In this document: positions 45,493 to 56,723 of the stretch, in pieces
How positions within the stretch are numbered: the first letter of the stretch is position 1
Layout of the letters: each line of letters opens with the position of its first letter
From: Lenzites betulinus
Taxonomy: Eukaryota > Basidiomycota > Agaricomycetes > Polyporales > Polyporaceae
Assembly (NCBI GenBank): GCA_022264855.1
Contig: JABYQU010000004.1
Location: 1,140,104 to 1,204,103, forward strand
Length of the DNA stretch: 64,000 nt
Direction: 5' to 3'
Translations under genes and position numbers: made by a program
The notes under the pieces: generated by a model
Told to the model about the DNA's origin: nothing
What the model saw: only the letters and a program-made list of their open reading frames with translations
Databases searched by the model: none

Positions 45493-48335
45493 ATGGCGAC
45501 GACGTCTAGCGACACAACCCTGGCAGACCTTAGCGCGGGCGTGCTTGACTTCCAAGACAGACGGATCCTCACCATAAGCCCAACGTCTATATCGTCCCCG
45601 CATGCAACTATGTCGACAGCACCATCACCCTTCGCGAAGCTGGACGCGGCAGTGGGCATCGCTGACTCTCTGGAAATGGGCGGCACATCTAGCGCTTCCG
45701 CGGACATGGAGCCGGATGCACAGATACTGGAAGCGCTACGGAGTAAAGACCGTATCTACGTCCTGAAGCTTGGAGAGCAGATGGAAGCCCTGATTAAGGA
45801 TCGCAGGTGAGTGGAGGTTCCCTACTGTTTGTGTCGCTCGTCTACTTGTATCACGCGACAGCACACGGTAGCCATACTGCTCGCAGTTGTTTACCGCCGA
45901 CGGCAGCAGACAAACTTCACGCTTCCTAGAGTATATTATGTGCAGTATTCTGACTCTTTCCTTTCCATCAGAATGAAAGTCGACCTCGCACCATCGACCT
46001 CGTACCAACGGCTGCTCGTACATCGATGTTCCGCTTACTACAAGCTCACTCCAGAGACAGATCCGGTCACCAAGAACATCATCGTCTATTACCGCTCGGA
46101 AAGTCGGATGTACGTAATCGTTGCGATTCTTCTGGTGATACGTTGCTCAATGTATGTGGCCTGAAGACCCATCCGACGAATTTGCGAACTCGTTCCCGCG
46201 GAGGAATCAGCGCAACCGGCGATTCAGATCATGAGGCGTCCTCGGGGACGCCAATACTCCCAACCTGGTTCGACCGCTGGCGAGGATGCCGACACGTCGG
46301 ACGTGGACGCGTCGGAGGCTGGAAGTATAAGCGGCCGTAGCAACCAGGCAAGTGCAGCAGCAAAGAGATTCAAGACTATCGAGGAACGCGAGGCTGCATA
46401 CAATGAAGCGCGATCAAGAATCTTCATGGGCTTTGAGGAAAAGGAGAAAGAGAAGGACATGAGTGCGAACTCTTCTACCTTCAGTTTAGTTTCCGGATCG
46501 GCCTCGACAAGTGGTGGACGGGGAAGCAGTATTGGGGATCTAGACGACTCTGCCAGTTCAGCGCCCACCGAGAGCGAATGGTCAGGTCCGGCGGCTCGAG
46601 ACAAGAGCCGAAAAGGTGCCAGTTCTACTACGTCTTCGAGGTCCCTCAGATCGTCGGGGCCGTCATTCAACGGATCCGGGAGTTCTCGCAACTCGCGCGC
46701 GACTTCGCCCTCGTTCACCTACCCATCATACTTTGATCCTGCAACCGTCCCTTCATACGACCAGTCCCCATACGGATCCCACCCTCCACCTCCTACGGGA
46801 TACGTCTCACCATATGGTTATCCTGCGTACACTCCTCCAAGTGGACAGCCCTATGGGAATCCGTACTACTACCCGTCATACGCTTATCCGCCTCCTCCTT
46901 CACATCACTCAGATCCGGTCACACCAGCAGGAGTGGAGCCCGTATACCTTCCCCCCAACGCCCCCCAGCAACCCGCATATAACCCTGCTTATATGTGGCC
47001 GACCCCGCCGCCCACCGGGCAACATCCTGTTTCTCATCAGCATCTCCAGCACGGTCAACCCGGTGTACTGCCAGGCCACCACGATACACACGCACCGGCG
47101 CACTCATTACAGCCGATGCAAAATATCCCCCAATATCCACCTTACGCCCCTAGTCCTCCTGTGTATGGTTATGGCATGCCCGCCTACTACGCTCAGCCAT
47201 ATCAGACAGGTCCGCCTATGGGTCCCCCGCCTATGTCGGGTCCCATGTATCAACCGAGCCCTATTGCTGAGCCTATGAGCGTCAACAACCCAAATGGAGC
47301 GGACTTCAACCGGGCGTCGTCGAGGAGCAGCAACGGCAACGGCAGCATGAACGGCAAGCGTGGAGGTCCTCGTGTGCGGAGCGCGTGGACGTATGGGCCT
47401 GGAGTGAGTGCAGGCGGTTATACGTATAGCCCCTCGGGTTCGATGAACGGCGGGGGCGGAAACGAAGCTCACGGGCCCCGCCTCAGCAGCAACATGCGAA
47501 GAACATCGAGTAGCAGCGGCAGTGCCGGTGCCCGTACACCCGCGGATGAAACTGCCTCCACCGCGGTGAGTACACTTGTCCTCTGCGAGCGTACTTCGCT
47601 GCTTCGCTGCTCCATCATTATTGCCACATGCTGACACGCACTGGCTGTTCGTTCTGCCCCGTCTACGGCTCCATTCAGTCGTCCTCAACGACATCTTCCT
47701 CGTCACGGAGGACATTCACGTCGACATCAACATCATCAAAGCATCCTCTTCCCGCACGCCCTGATTGGGCTGTCGGCCTCAAACCACAGCATCCTCGCCA
47801 CCATGACCATCACGGATCCGCCAACGCGCGCACAATTTCCCCTGCAAGAATGGGTCAGCCGCATCTTCCCCAACACCATCAGCCACAGCCTGAGCTACAG
47901 TCCAACGACTTCCCTCCGCTGACATCGGCCCCCTCACCTCGCCAGCCTGTCGTTGGGGGTGCTTGGACAAACGCATCCATGTCCCGCGTCATGATGCCCG
48001 GGCCGCAGGGTACCGCCCCTCAGGGAACAGCGTTAGTGCACTACCCTACGTCACAGCAGAGCAGCCCGCAGATTCCCACCTCCGGCGCGCGCTTTGAGGA
48101 GCAGGACCAGTCATTCGAGCGGCCTTCGCCCAGAACCCCCGAGTTCTTCAGCTCGCCAGGTGCCCTTGGTCGTGTCCCGACTAACGGAGAGGGGGGAGGG
48201 GACGTCGCGGCACTATCCGATAGCCTCGGCGCGATGGGGCTGGGGAGCTCCCGGCATAGTTCGGATGGGATCGCTTTCGAGGAGAGGCATATCCCTGCCG
48301 CGGCTGAAGGGGATGTTGGGGTCGCATTGTCATAG
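45493..48335 (+). CDS. R3H and SUZ domain RNA-binding protein, 835 aa
   Basis: Cytoplasmic single-strand nucleic-acid binding protein related to the R3HDM1/2-ARPP21 group. Four exons: 45493-45806, 45972-46109, 46167-47565 and 47679-48335; phases sum to 835 aa. The R3H domain is near residues 85-165: VLKLGEQMEALIKDRRMKVD, TSYQRLLVHRCSAYYKLTPE, then VYYRSESRIPIRRICELVP. The core R-x3-H is RLLVH. The SUZ domain follows directly (IQIMRRPRGRQ ... TIEEREAAYNEARSRIFMGF). From about residue 250 on the protein is low-complexity, rich in Ser, Pro, Tyr and Gln (YPSYAYPPPPSHHSD), typical of disordered regions of RNA-granule proteins. The second junction uses a GAAG acceptor. Likely roles are mRNA stability or translation, inferred from the family. 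Confidence 0.9.
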
Positions 48336-48616
48336 GTAATCAGGGTTTATGTCTGCACTGCGTACTCTGTCTGATTGCTGTCATGTTTGGTTCTGTTGAG
48401 ACCGGGGTGTGTTTGTCGTCGTCATGTCGGGTGGTCGTATGTGTAGTACGTTATACGCCTACGTTACTAGCTGCCTTGCTGTGCGTTCTCTGTCCGCTCT
48501 GTGTACGGTGTTGTATTCTCGTATATCTTGAAATCTAAAGTAGAGTCGTCCACCTAATGACCGTGCAAAATATGACGCTCATCGAAGTTCAACGTTCAAC
48601 GTTCTATAAACATGAA

Positions 48617-50530
48617 TCACAGCGAGTGAAGTCTACAGGCACTACTACTGGACAATACACATGGGCCGAGAAGGATAGTACCATCCCATGCTTTGGAGCC
48701 AAGCCATTCCGATGCTCTTCTGCTCATGGACGGCATCAGACATAGAGCTTTCAGCCCCATACATTGACCTAGTATGACAATCAGCACGGCGCGGTAGCCT
48801 TCACCACTAGTAGTGCGCACCATGTCGACGCGAGTCGAGGCCGAGGTCAGGACGTCCGCGAGTTTCACAAAATCATCTGCGATTGGTCGGCAACCTTTGC
48901 ACCATCCCTTGTCGTTGGTCACCTTCGTGAATGCGTCGTACCACGAGCGACAAGCTAAGCCTGGACAGGCTTTCGCCTGATCGCGAGCCGACGCGATGGT
49001 GGACAGCCAGGGGGCATCGGTTTCCTCAGCATCCATCCTGTCGATAGAATCGCATAGCGTTATCGCCGTAACCCAATGCTCGAAATCCTCATGCCATTTT
49101 CTAAATTGATAGTTTTTCTTGCCTCTACGATCAACTGCGTTGGCAGGCACGTCTTCACTCATTCGGGGAAAGCCGGGGTCGAAGGCGGTCTGAACGGCTG
49201 CCGCGCAAGCGGAAACGTAACGCAGGAGACGGTGATAGGCTTGGGCGGGGGTCCACTCTAGATCCGGGATGTAGGTGTATGCCAATCCGAACTCCTCCTT
49301 GATGACGAACGAGGCTGCTTCCTGAGCACAGTCTGGGAGGCGGAGAGAGGTCCGAGTTGCCGCAAAGAACGCCCGCAAAGGGCTGGCCTTGGCTAGCGGA
49401 GTCCAGCTCGGACGGGCAGCGTCGTATAGCGATTTCAAGCGGTACTTGTGTGCAGCCGCCATGACGTCCGCGAGAGCATACGCATCATGAGATGGAATGT
49501 CTCCGTCGGCGCCGATTGTGTAGAACGCGACGAGCTTCGCTAGTACGACAGCTTTCTCGTCCAGCTGCACCACCTCCCCGACCTCCGCAAGATCGTCATT
49601 GCCCGACGACATAGAACCCTTCCCCTCAGGCACGTCGTGGGGCCTTCCGGACGCGTTAATCAGGTTGTGAAGACGCATTGGGCCTCTGGAGAAAAGATTC
49701 TTCTGGACTCGGAACTCCACTCCATCTGAGGATCGACAAGTGAGGTCCGCGTAGGGCATGTCGGGTATATATGAAGGGGCCGCAGCAGATTCGGAGGGGT
49801 CGCCAGCGCCGTCCTGCGCCCGAGATGGTGCACTCGCCCTCAGGAAGCGGTAATTCTTTGACACCTTCCCCTCGTGCCCGAGATAATTCAGCACGCGATA
49901 GTAGTCGCCGGCGTTGATGCCTCGCAACATTCCGCGAACCGCTGGGTCGCTGCCTTGGAATACTGACGAGCCGTCGTCCTGGACCTCCGCAAGCCAGGAT
50001 TTTGCTGCGTAGTGCGCGAGCTCCTCTAAGCGCAGCCTACAGGCGATCGTCCAGACTTCTTTAGGCTGGCACTTGGAGCCATCCAGGACACTGGCACTGG
50101 TGAGGAGTGCGATCGCATCATCCATCTTATATTTCATGGCGGCGCTGAGGGTAGACTCGAGCGCACTCGCAGAGAGATCGTCGAAGGAGGGGTTATCCAT
50201 ATCGGGGCAACATATGCACAGGAGTGTTTCGATCGTGTTTTCATCCTCCGCGAGATCGACGACCGGTTTTTGCTGCCGCTTAGCGGGGGGTACGTCCGAG
50301 GTGAACATGGACTTGAGAACGGGGGAGACCCCGCTCAGAACGTCCCAGTCGATAGAGAACTCGACGCGGTCGCAGCTGCGGATTATAACGTCTCCGGTAG
50401 GTTCGTCAAAAGGGAACGCCGCTTGGCGGAGAGGACGAGGGTCTGCAACGAGGGCCGCTGGGCCCGACGCAGGCGCTGGCTTGGCCTCGCAGGGTTGTGC
50501 GGATTTATCGATGGGATAGTTTGTCCCCAT
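48617..50530 (-). CDS. protein with two BTB/POZ domains, 637 aa
   Basis: Single exon. The frame is open to 50626, but I start at the ATG at 50530 (TCCCCATGGTG on the plus strand), because the upstream part looks like leader sequence. First BTB: about residues 48-150 (DVIIRSCDRVEFSIDWDVLS, GVSPVLKSMFTS, then a helical ALESTLSAAMKYKMDDAIAL). A second, more divergent BTB starts near residue 260 (YADLTCRSSDGVEFRVQKNL, FSRGPMRLHNLI) and continues with YALADVMAAAHKYRLKSLYD. The C-terminal third is helical with several Cys and Trp residues and has no domain I can name. Agaricomycetes have many BTB proteins of unknown role; some serve as Cullin-3 adaptors, but this is not established here. Confidence 0.82.
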   Translation of the reverse strand: MGTNYPIDKSAQPCEAKPAPASGPAALVADPRPLRQAAFPFDEPTGDVIIRSCDRVEFSIDWDVLSGVSPVLKSMFTSDVPPAKRQQKPVVDLAEDENTIETLLCICCPDMDNPSFDDLSASALESTLSAAMKYKMDDAIALLTSASVLDGSKCQPKEVWTIACRLRLEELAHYAAKSWLAEVQDDGSSVFQGSDPAVRGMLRGINAGDYYRVLNYLGHEGKVSKNYRFLRASAPSRAQDGAGDPSESAAAPSYIPDMPYADLTCRSSDGVEFRVQKNLFSRGPMRLHNLINASGRPHDVPEGKGSMSSGNDDLAEVGEVVQLDEKAVVLAKLVAFYTIGADGDIPSHDAYALADVMAAAHKYRLKSLYDAARPSWTPLAKASPLRAFFAATRTSLRLPDCAQEAASFVIKEEFGLAYTYIPDLEWTPAQAYHRLLRYVSACAAAVQTAFDPGFPRMSEDVPANAVDRRGKKNYQFRKWHEDFEHWVTAITLCDSIDRMDAEETDAPWLSTIASARDQAKACPGLACRSWYDAFTKVTNDKGWCKGCRPIADDFVKLADVLTSASTRVDMVRTTSGEGYRAVLIVILGQCMGLKALCLMPSMSRRASEWLGSKAWDGTILLGPCVLSSSSACRLHSL

Positions 50531-51055
50531 GGTGAAGATGGGAAGTGGGGGACGACAGCACGAATGAGAGTATATATGCACGAGATAGCGTATTGCTGTG
50601 GCAGGATGGAGGCCTTGCTGAAGCATTGGGAGGGATGTCGCGGTAGAGATGTCGCATCATGAGACCGACGCCTGCAGCTGAAGCTCTGTAAGCCTCAGGC
50701 TGTGGCAAGGTTCGCAACCTGGCTATGGAAGACTATGAGCGGACTCGGGTGCACTCATGGTCACATTGTCGGAAGAAACTCACCTTGGCTGGTAGAACTT
50801 GTAGTAAGTCGTCTTCCCTAAGCTCAGCTTGACCCTTGGCCAAGAAGTCCGAGCTTGACGAACGTTCGGGCAAAACTAGCAATACACATAAATATATCGA
50901 TACATTTCGTAGTGAAAGCGAGGTCATTGTACATACTACGGGAGTAGGGGTGTAACCAAGGCCAGCCTGGCAAACGCCGGAGTACGATATACAAACATAC
51001 AGAGCGATTATGGCGCGGGCGAATATACTACCGGGAGAAGGCGAGAAAGATGTCG
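50531..51055. other. intergenic region, no gene seen
   Basis: 525 bp between the start of the double-BTB gene and the 3' end of the next minus-strand gene. It should hold the BTB promoter. No conserved frame. Confidence 0.5.
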
Positions 51056-52803
51056 TCACTTTGAAAAGTGCTTGAACAGACCCTTGAAGGACTTGAGTCG
51101 CGGCCTAACACCGTGCCGAGGCGAGTTCGGCTCAGAAGTCGCCACAGGCACGGAGTATGTCCAAGATGCAGTCTGCCGCCCTTGGCCTTCCTCGTCGCGC
51201 AACGCCGACGCGGACAACATGCGTGGCATAGAAACGAGGGGCTCGGACCGTCTGGACAGCGCACTGGCAGTCGTGGCCACGTCATGCGAGCTCGTGCTCG
51301 AGGACACGTCGTACGAGCACGAGCCTGAGGATGCGTCCGCCGCGGCGTCTGACGACAGCGCGCGTCTTGGTGTAAGGTGCGCAGAGGGTGGGATTGGGAT
51401 GCCGGAAAGGCTGCGGGCAGAAGACGGCAGAGGGATTGACAAAGCACGATGTGACGCAGTGCGAGGGGGACAAGACAGGTGTGGTGCGGAACTCGGTGCG
51501 ACGTCCACGAACCATTCTGCCTGCTCTGGTGTAGCAAGGACAAGCGCCGTGGGTCGGCGGCGGCGGCGGCGGATAGAGTGTGTCTGGGTTTCAGGCTTCA
51601 AGAATACCATGGGCCTGCAACTGTGAAAGCCAGCAGTCGCGCGTGCGATCGGTGACGTAGAGGACCCTACGAGGAACTCGGGCGCACCCTAGCGGCGGGT
51701 CCGCGGAGGTAAGACTGGGGATGAATGTTGCGACGTGGACGCGACTCACGATCGGCTCATAGATGTAAAACACCTCCGCCGGCAGAGCGGCGGGTATAGA
51801 TCGGCCACGGCTGAGCGATGCATCTGGAGAAGGATCCTGTCCCAGAGCGTTAGCATGCAGTGCAAGAAAGAGCGGCGACGATGCCAGCATGTATCCAGTA
51901 TAGACGGACACTCACCGACTCGTGGAAGTCGGCATCGGCATCGTCTTCAGAAGCCGAGGCCTTCCACTTCCCCTTCTCCGAGGTTCCCCATGCGCCATAC
52001 GCCTCAACCCAGAGCTCTTCCTCCGTGACGTCCCCGCTTCCGCCGTCAGAATCGGAGGGCTCCACGCTCGGTATCCCGTATTCTGTATCTTGACCAAGGT
52101 TCTCCTTGGAAGCGTTCGTAACAACAATGCGCGGGACCGAGAGGCTCGGTCTTGGGACACTGACGCTTCCTGCGGGCTTACCAAGCGTGGCTCCCCCAAG
52201 CCGTCGACGATACGACCCCCCAGCACGACGCTGACCTGGCTCCGGCAAGACCCCTAACCCCATGCGCTTGAGCTCAGCAGCAAGCTGCTCGAGTTGACGA
52301 ATGGTCTCCTCCTTGTCCTGCGACGTCGGCCGCGGCGCCTTGACACATGGAAGGGTGGGCAGCAACAGCGAACGAGCGGGCCCAGTGGCATCCACAACAG
52401 GCGATGATGAGCGAGACGGGAAGGGGATGGGAGGGAGAGCTTTCTCCGGGGACGGTGGCGACAACCTGTAACGCGACTTCGCCGGTGCCGGAGCCTCAGC
52501 GCCACCCGGCGTGGTCTCCGGCGTATAGATCGTGGCGGGGGCGTAGATCGTGTCTGCATCTACAAGCTGTGCTTGGGGTGCCGTACTGGATTGCTCGAGG
52601 GCATTGCTGCTGCCGATATTGAAGGACCTCTTCTGCTTCAGCGGCGGGGTCGAAGGGCCACGGTGTGGAGCAGCAACGGGCGTACGATAGAGGAAGTAGG
52701 GTGGGGGACCATGTTTCTGCTGGATGAGGAAAGGGGGCGTAGATTCGGACACTCGAAGTCGTGCGTGGGGCGAGAGCGTCATGGTAGTGGTCGAGGAGGA
52801 CAT
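51056..52803 (-). CDS. Ser/Pro-rich hypothetical protein, 535 aa
   Basis: Not recognised. Exons 52803-51916, 51836-51750 and 51688-51056, with GTGAGT donors and CAG/TAG acceptors; phases are all zero and the length is 535 aa. Start chosen at the ATG at 52803 because a CT-rich leader ends just before it; the frame is open to 53202 and an earlier ATG at 53139 is possible. Mostly low-complexity (Ser, Pro, Thr, Ala). Ordered-looking spots: FLIQQKHGPPPYFLYRTPVA near the start; a short coiled coil SQDKEETIRQLEQLAAELKR; RPSLSVPRIVVTNASKEN; an acidic EEELWVEAYGAWGTSEKG; and a basic C-terminus RPRLKSFKGLFKHFSK, which could bind membrane. It may be a scaffold or cell-polarity protein, but nothing in the sequence fixes a role. 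Confidence 0.7.
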
Positions 52804-53466
52804 AGTGAGGGAAGAGGGGGTGCTGGAGACCAGGGTGAGGGTATCTATGCAAGCATGTGCGGAGGTAGAAGAAGGGGAGGACAGCCGAGCTGAATGGCGG
52901 CGCGGTTTCGGAAGAATACCCGGTGTCTGCAGTGAATGTTTCGAAGGGGGACAAGCGACAGCAGCACTGACACGCCGCAGATGTACATCATTCAGCTCGG
53001 TCTGAGTACGAGGACGTCGAGGGCCCGTCGGCCTGGCTTTCGCAGCAATCCTCGGCCGTGTATTAGGTTTTGGGGCCGCAGGGTCGCAGGGCAGGCCGGT
53101 CGGGGGTACCTGCAGCATGAGGGCGAGGGTTCCGGTCATAGCCAGGGCGTATATGCGTTCTTCACGTCCGGGGATGAACGCGAAGTGGACGAGGAGGCAC
53201 AAGGACTCGCGATGGCCTGGTACGGTCCCCAGTGGGCGGAGGCCGGCTTAGCTGCGCGCGTCCGTGCGTGGAGGTGGGAACTATCAGGGCGCAGAGGGGC
53301 GATCATCAAAAGAACACGGGGCTGGACATAGAAGATAGATTGAAGCCGTCGAACCGTCATTCGCGCTACAGGGCAGGAGGCCGTATAAAGGAGCCGGCTC
53401 GCTGCGTCGAGCACGGAAAGCGCTGCCGTGGCGAGGCTCAAGCGCGGAAGGAGCAACAGCCCCGGC
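52804..53466. other. leader/intergenic region between Ser/Pro-rich and DUF202 genes
   Basis: 663 bp, mostly pyrimidine-rich on the minus strand near 52810-52900, as expected for a fungal leader. It contains an in-frame extension of the Ser/Pro-rich gene that I judged to be untranslated; an alternative start at 53139 remains possible. Confidence 0.5.
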
Positions 53467-53907
53467 TTAGACGTCGGTGGAGATGAGCATCAGGCACGTC
53501 GCAAAAACGACGATGCCGATGATGCTTAGAACGGCAAGATGGCTCCTGCACAGGCGTAACAGCATGAACTATAAGAAGTTGCTCGTAGCCTGGAAGACTC
53601 ACTGGCTCGCCCGCAAGAAGCCTCGCTGTGCGCTCATGTCTGCGTATCCTTGCCAATATTCCCAGATGCCCGCAGCAACGGCAGCAACGGCAGCTATGAC
53701 CTCTATTATTGCAACGGCCAGCCCCGTAGTCGACGGCGGTGTCTGCGCAGAGCCTGGATCGCTGGGAGTGGGCAGTCGAGCATGAAGAAGCAGAGAAGCA
53801 GAAAGTAGAGAGAGCAGCACTGCCAAACGCAAGTGCGACAGGAGATTACGCTCGAGCATGGCGAAGTCTCTGCCCGTACTGCCAACGATCTCTTGTTCCT
53901 TCGGCAT
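53467..53907 (-). CDS. DUF202 family membrane protein, 127 aa
   Basis: Small three-helix membrane protein of the DUF202 family, which includes the C-terminal domain of yeast VTC polyphosphate proteins and bacterial YidH. Exons 53907-53603 and 53545-53467, joined CA/GTGAGT...GTGCAG/G in phase. The family signature is RDFAMLERNLLSHLRLAVLL near residue 15 (usually R-D-x-L-A-x-E-R-T-x-L-x-W-x-R). Helix 1 is LLSHLRLAVLLSLLSASLLL, helix 2 spans GLAVAIIEVIAAVAAVAAG and helix 3 LAVLSIIGIVVFATCLMLIS. The GIWEYWQGYADMSAQRGFLR stretch lies between helices 2 and 3. The start at 53907 is preferred; the frame extends to 53982. Biochemical function unknown. Confidence 0.85.
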
Positions 53908-55073
53908 TATCGTAGTCCACGATGGGAGGAGGAAGACAGCACTTGGCCGGCTGATGTAGCGCTTAATTATGGACGCGCGCATCGAGTAGTAAGTAAGTGT
54001 CTAAGTACTTATTAATAAGAACATATACTTGTATACACTAGTACTAGGCCTTGTCATCCCGCGGCTTCCCCTGCATGAATTCTGATTATTCCTCCCGCTC
54101 CCCCAGCTGCAGGATATTCGAATCCTGGCGAGTGAAAGTCGCTGTAATAGTACCCAAGAGGCGTTATTCGATCTACAGCCATACAAAATACTTGCACTTT
54201 ATGGGTTGCAGCTGAAGCCCTGACAACGACAAGTACTGGCATGCTGCTCTAATGTACAAACCCCGCAAATATTCTTCAAAAGCTTCGGAAGTACCTTCAA
54301 TAACTAGGGATGTACTAGTGCCGCCTACGCGTCGGTTTAGACCTTGCGTGTATTCGGAGCTACACGGTCGAAGACGCTCTGCCTAGACCTCCGTAGCTCG
54401 GAAGCTCCAATGCAGGAACGGGCCGCAGCGCTCAGCCAAAGCTGCTTCAATATTGGGGTCCGGGTCACCTTGCACGCAAGGTAATGTTCAGCTGCAGCTA
54501 ACGACGAGATCTTCTACCAGACTGCTTTACGACTGACCTTCAGAGATCAGGTCGGTGGATTTCGCAAGCACGCTTTGGAGTCATTCGAATCAGTTCTAGT
54601 CCTTAACGTTGTGCGGCTCCACGCGGTCGAGTCTGGCCTGCAGAGAACGCGCTCCTTCAAGCTTGATCGAGTTTGGGACATCTACACAAATGAGTAACGT
54701 GGCGTGTATAAACAGTTTTCAAGACGTAGCAAGGTGAGGCTAGCCACGAGGAGGCAAGAGGCGCGCGGAAGGTCGTCGACGTTCCGGTTCAAGCTCAAGA
54801 CGCGACCTGAAAGCGCACACGAGATGTACAACACACGTGACCGCGTCGAATACCCGTTCCGACAACGCTGGAAGCTTCACTCTCAGCTCCTTAGCAGACA
54901 TATACGCGGGTCATCATGCATCATGCTTTCAACACCGAAAAGTACACAAGATCGCCGGAACTCGACTCCACCATCATCGACTAGCACCAACCCCGACCTC
55001 CGACAGCGCGCCATCCACTCTCTCCACCAAGTTCTCTACGAGGCTAACCATCAACCGGTCACCGTGCCATAGC
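53908..55073. other. intergenic region, no gene seen
   Basis: 1.17 kb. The plus-strand frames at 54704-55072 have no family resemblance. It should contain the DUF202 promoter and the 3' flank of the FIP gene. Confidence 0.5.
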
Positions 55074-55412
55074 CTAGTTCCACTGCGCCACCAGATACTC
55101 GTTGTGCGTCTCCGGGTCGATGACATACACCTGAATCTTGTGCGCCTGCTCGATCCCGTGTCCCTCGTGGTACTCCAGCAGGTTCACCTTCTGCGAGCCG
55201 TCCGCGGCCACCGGGTGCGACGGCACGATGCCGAGGTCCTTGTCGTCCATGCGTACACGGTACACGTACTCCTTGTCCGTGAGCACGCGCGGGAAGACGA
55301 CGCGGTCGATGTAGTGGCTCGGCGTGCCGCGCTCCCAGCGCGGCGTGTAGTCGATGTGCACGGTCTTGACCGTAGAGGCGAGGAACAGGAGCATGGTGCG
55401 TTGGGCGGACAT
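55074..55412 (-). CDS. fungal immunomodulatory protein (FIP, LZ-8/Fve family), 112 aa
   Basis: Small beta-sandwich (fibronectin III-like) protein of the FIP family, known from Ganoderma, Flammulina and other Agaricomycetes; family members agglutinate cells and stimulate immune cells in vitro, and their role in the fungus is unclear. Single coding exon, 112 aa (family about 110-115). Family landmarks in order: [73 protein letters not shown], and [20 protein letters not shown] at the very C-terminus. No signal peptide is visible, as in other FIPs. The N-terminal helix ([12 protein letters not shown]) mediates dimerisation in the family. The start at 55412 is preferred; the longer frame to 55511 is a leader intron. 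Divergent from the well-known members, for example WERG where WGRG is usual. Confidence 0.92.
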   Translation of the reverse strand: MSAQRTMLLFLASTVKTVHIDYTPRWERGTPSHYIDRVVFPRVLTDKEYVYRVRMDDKDLGIVPSHPVAADGSQKVNLLEYHEGHGIEQAHKIQVYVIDPETHNEYLVAQWN

Positions 55413-55417
55413 GTTGT

Positions 55418-55511
55418 CTGGGGTGCGTGCTCGTGTGCGAATAGGGTAGGGAGACTGGCCGGTGGTGCGCGTGAGGGGGAAGCACGTGTGCGTGGAGGGG
55501 TGCAGGCTCAC
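55418..55511 (-). other. 5' UTR intron of the FIP gene
   Basis: Predicted leader intron of 94 nt: donor CAG/GTGAGC at 55511, acceptor CCCCAG/ACAACATG at 55418, six bases before the ATG. It would explain why the reading frame stays open upstream of the family's usual start. Confidence 0.6.
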
Positions 55512-55578
55512 CTGGATCGTTGTGCGAGAGGACGAGAGCGACTGTGGATGCTGAAGCTGCTGGTTCTGCTCAGCAGTG

Positions 55579-55585
55579 TTTTATA
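55579..55585 (-). promoter_or_regulatory. TATA box of the FIP gene
   Basis: TATAAAA on the minus strand, about 167 bp upstream of the FIP ATG and about 68 bp before the predicted leader intron. The spacing fits a short leader exon. Confidence 0.6.
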
Positions 55586-56723
55586 CCGTCTCTAGACGCG
55601 AGGGTGGCCTGTCACCGGGCCCCCTCCAGCTCCCCTAGACGTAAAATGTGCACATTGTTCCATTCACGTCCTGACTGCATACATCGTCGAGTTGGCATCC
55701 GTATGCTCCGAAAATTGGAGCCAACGTGAAGACTGGACGACGGGGGAGTACTGTTTACTACAACTGCACTGGGCAGTGAGCACGAGGGGCCCTCGCCGCT
55801 TCCCAGCATCCCGAGTAGAACCAGGGGGAGCTTGAGTGAATGCTCCGCTACATGTAATAGGACCTAAAGGGAAACACCTCGCCTGAATGTAGAACGGATG
55901 CTACACCGCCGGGTCACGGCGTCGGGAGCATGGCTGGACATTATTGACAAGGACTTTTCTCTACCCAAGAGCGAGATGAGCGAATGGAACAACCTTCGGA
56001 CAAGCAAATGACGACTCACCACACGCCCGGGCCGCCGTGTACGTAAATCGTGGGCATAGCTATGGAGGTGGGTTTGCCACAGTCCACGCGTGTACGTGTC
56101 GCAATCATGGATGCTAACACGCCCGACGGCGGTGTTGAGTATGGGATAACCTAGTATGGACGAATATCGTGCTGGGTGATTACAAGAGCAGACCACATGC
56201 GGTACAGTTAATGGGGGTAGGCAACGCCCCGCCAAAAATCCCTAGCGCGCGTACCAGCGTCTACTGTCGCCTACACAGAGCGCTCTCCCATTATCTTTTA
56301 TCAATGTACCAGATAGGAACAGATAGGAATTAATCTCGGGCTTGCAATGATCGCACCAGCCGGCTGTCAGACGACGGCGCTTGTGCACATCGCGTCGGTG
56401 GCTGTAGGCCTTGTCAAAAGTGGTACGGGCATGTCATGTGAGATCCAGTCTCGACATACGCGTTTTTGATTCCGGAAAGTACGCAAGACCGTGTTTTTTG
56501 CGATTGCGAAGCAAACGTCTGGACCCGATTTTTCCTCACTTCAATACTTATGTTTGGACATTGGGAACACAGTCATTTGAGGCAAATGTACTCCAACCAA
56601 AGTGTTCCTCATGTATGACTTTGGTATGATTTACAGTTTTCAGAGCGTTTGGGGGAGCGGAAACGCATACATAAGGAAGGGACGACGAGCCATAAACCTG
56701 ACTGACATGATGACATAAGCAGC
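55586..56723. other. intergenic region, no gene seen
   Basis: 1.14 kb between the FIP promoter and the interrupted DGTT-type gene. Only short frames. The sequence becomes less GC-rich toward 56700. Confidence 0.5.

Noticed and set aside
46616..47278. 220-codon plus-strand frame overlapping the R3H gene
   Set aside because: A frame-shifted shadow of the Tyr/Pro-rich region; the R3H-SUZ frame is continuous and conserved.
51591..51911. Alternative end of the Ser/Pro-rich gene at 51591 (frame ending LQAHGILEA)
   Set aside because: It assumes read-through of the second intron from a different phase. With phase-0 exons the reading continues in the frame that ends KGLFKHFSK at 51056.
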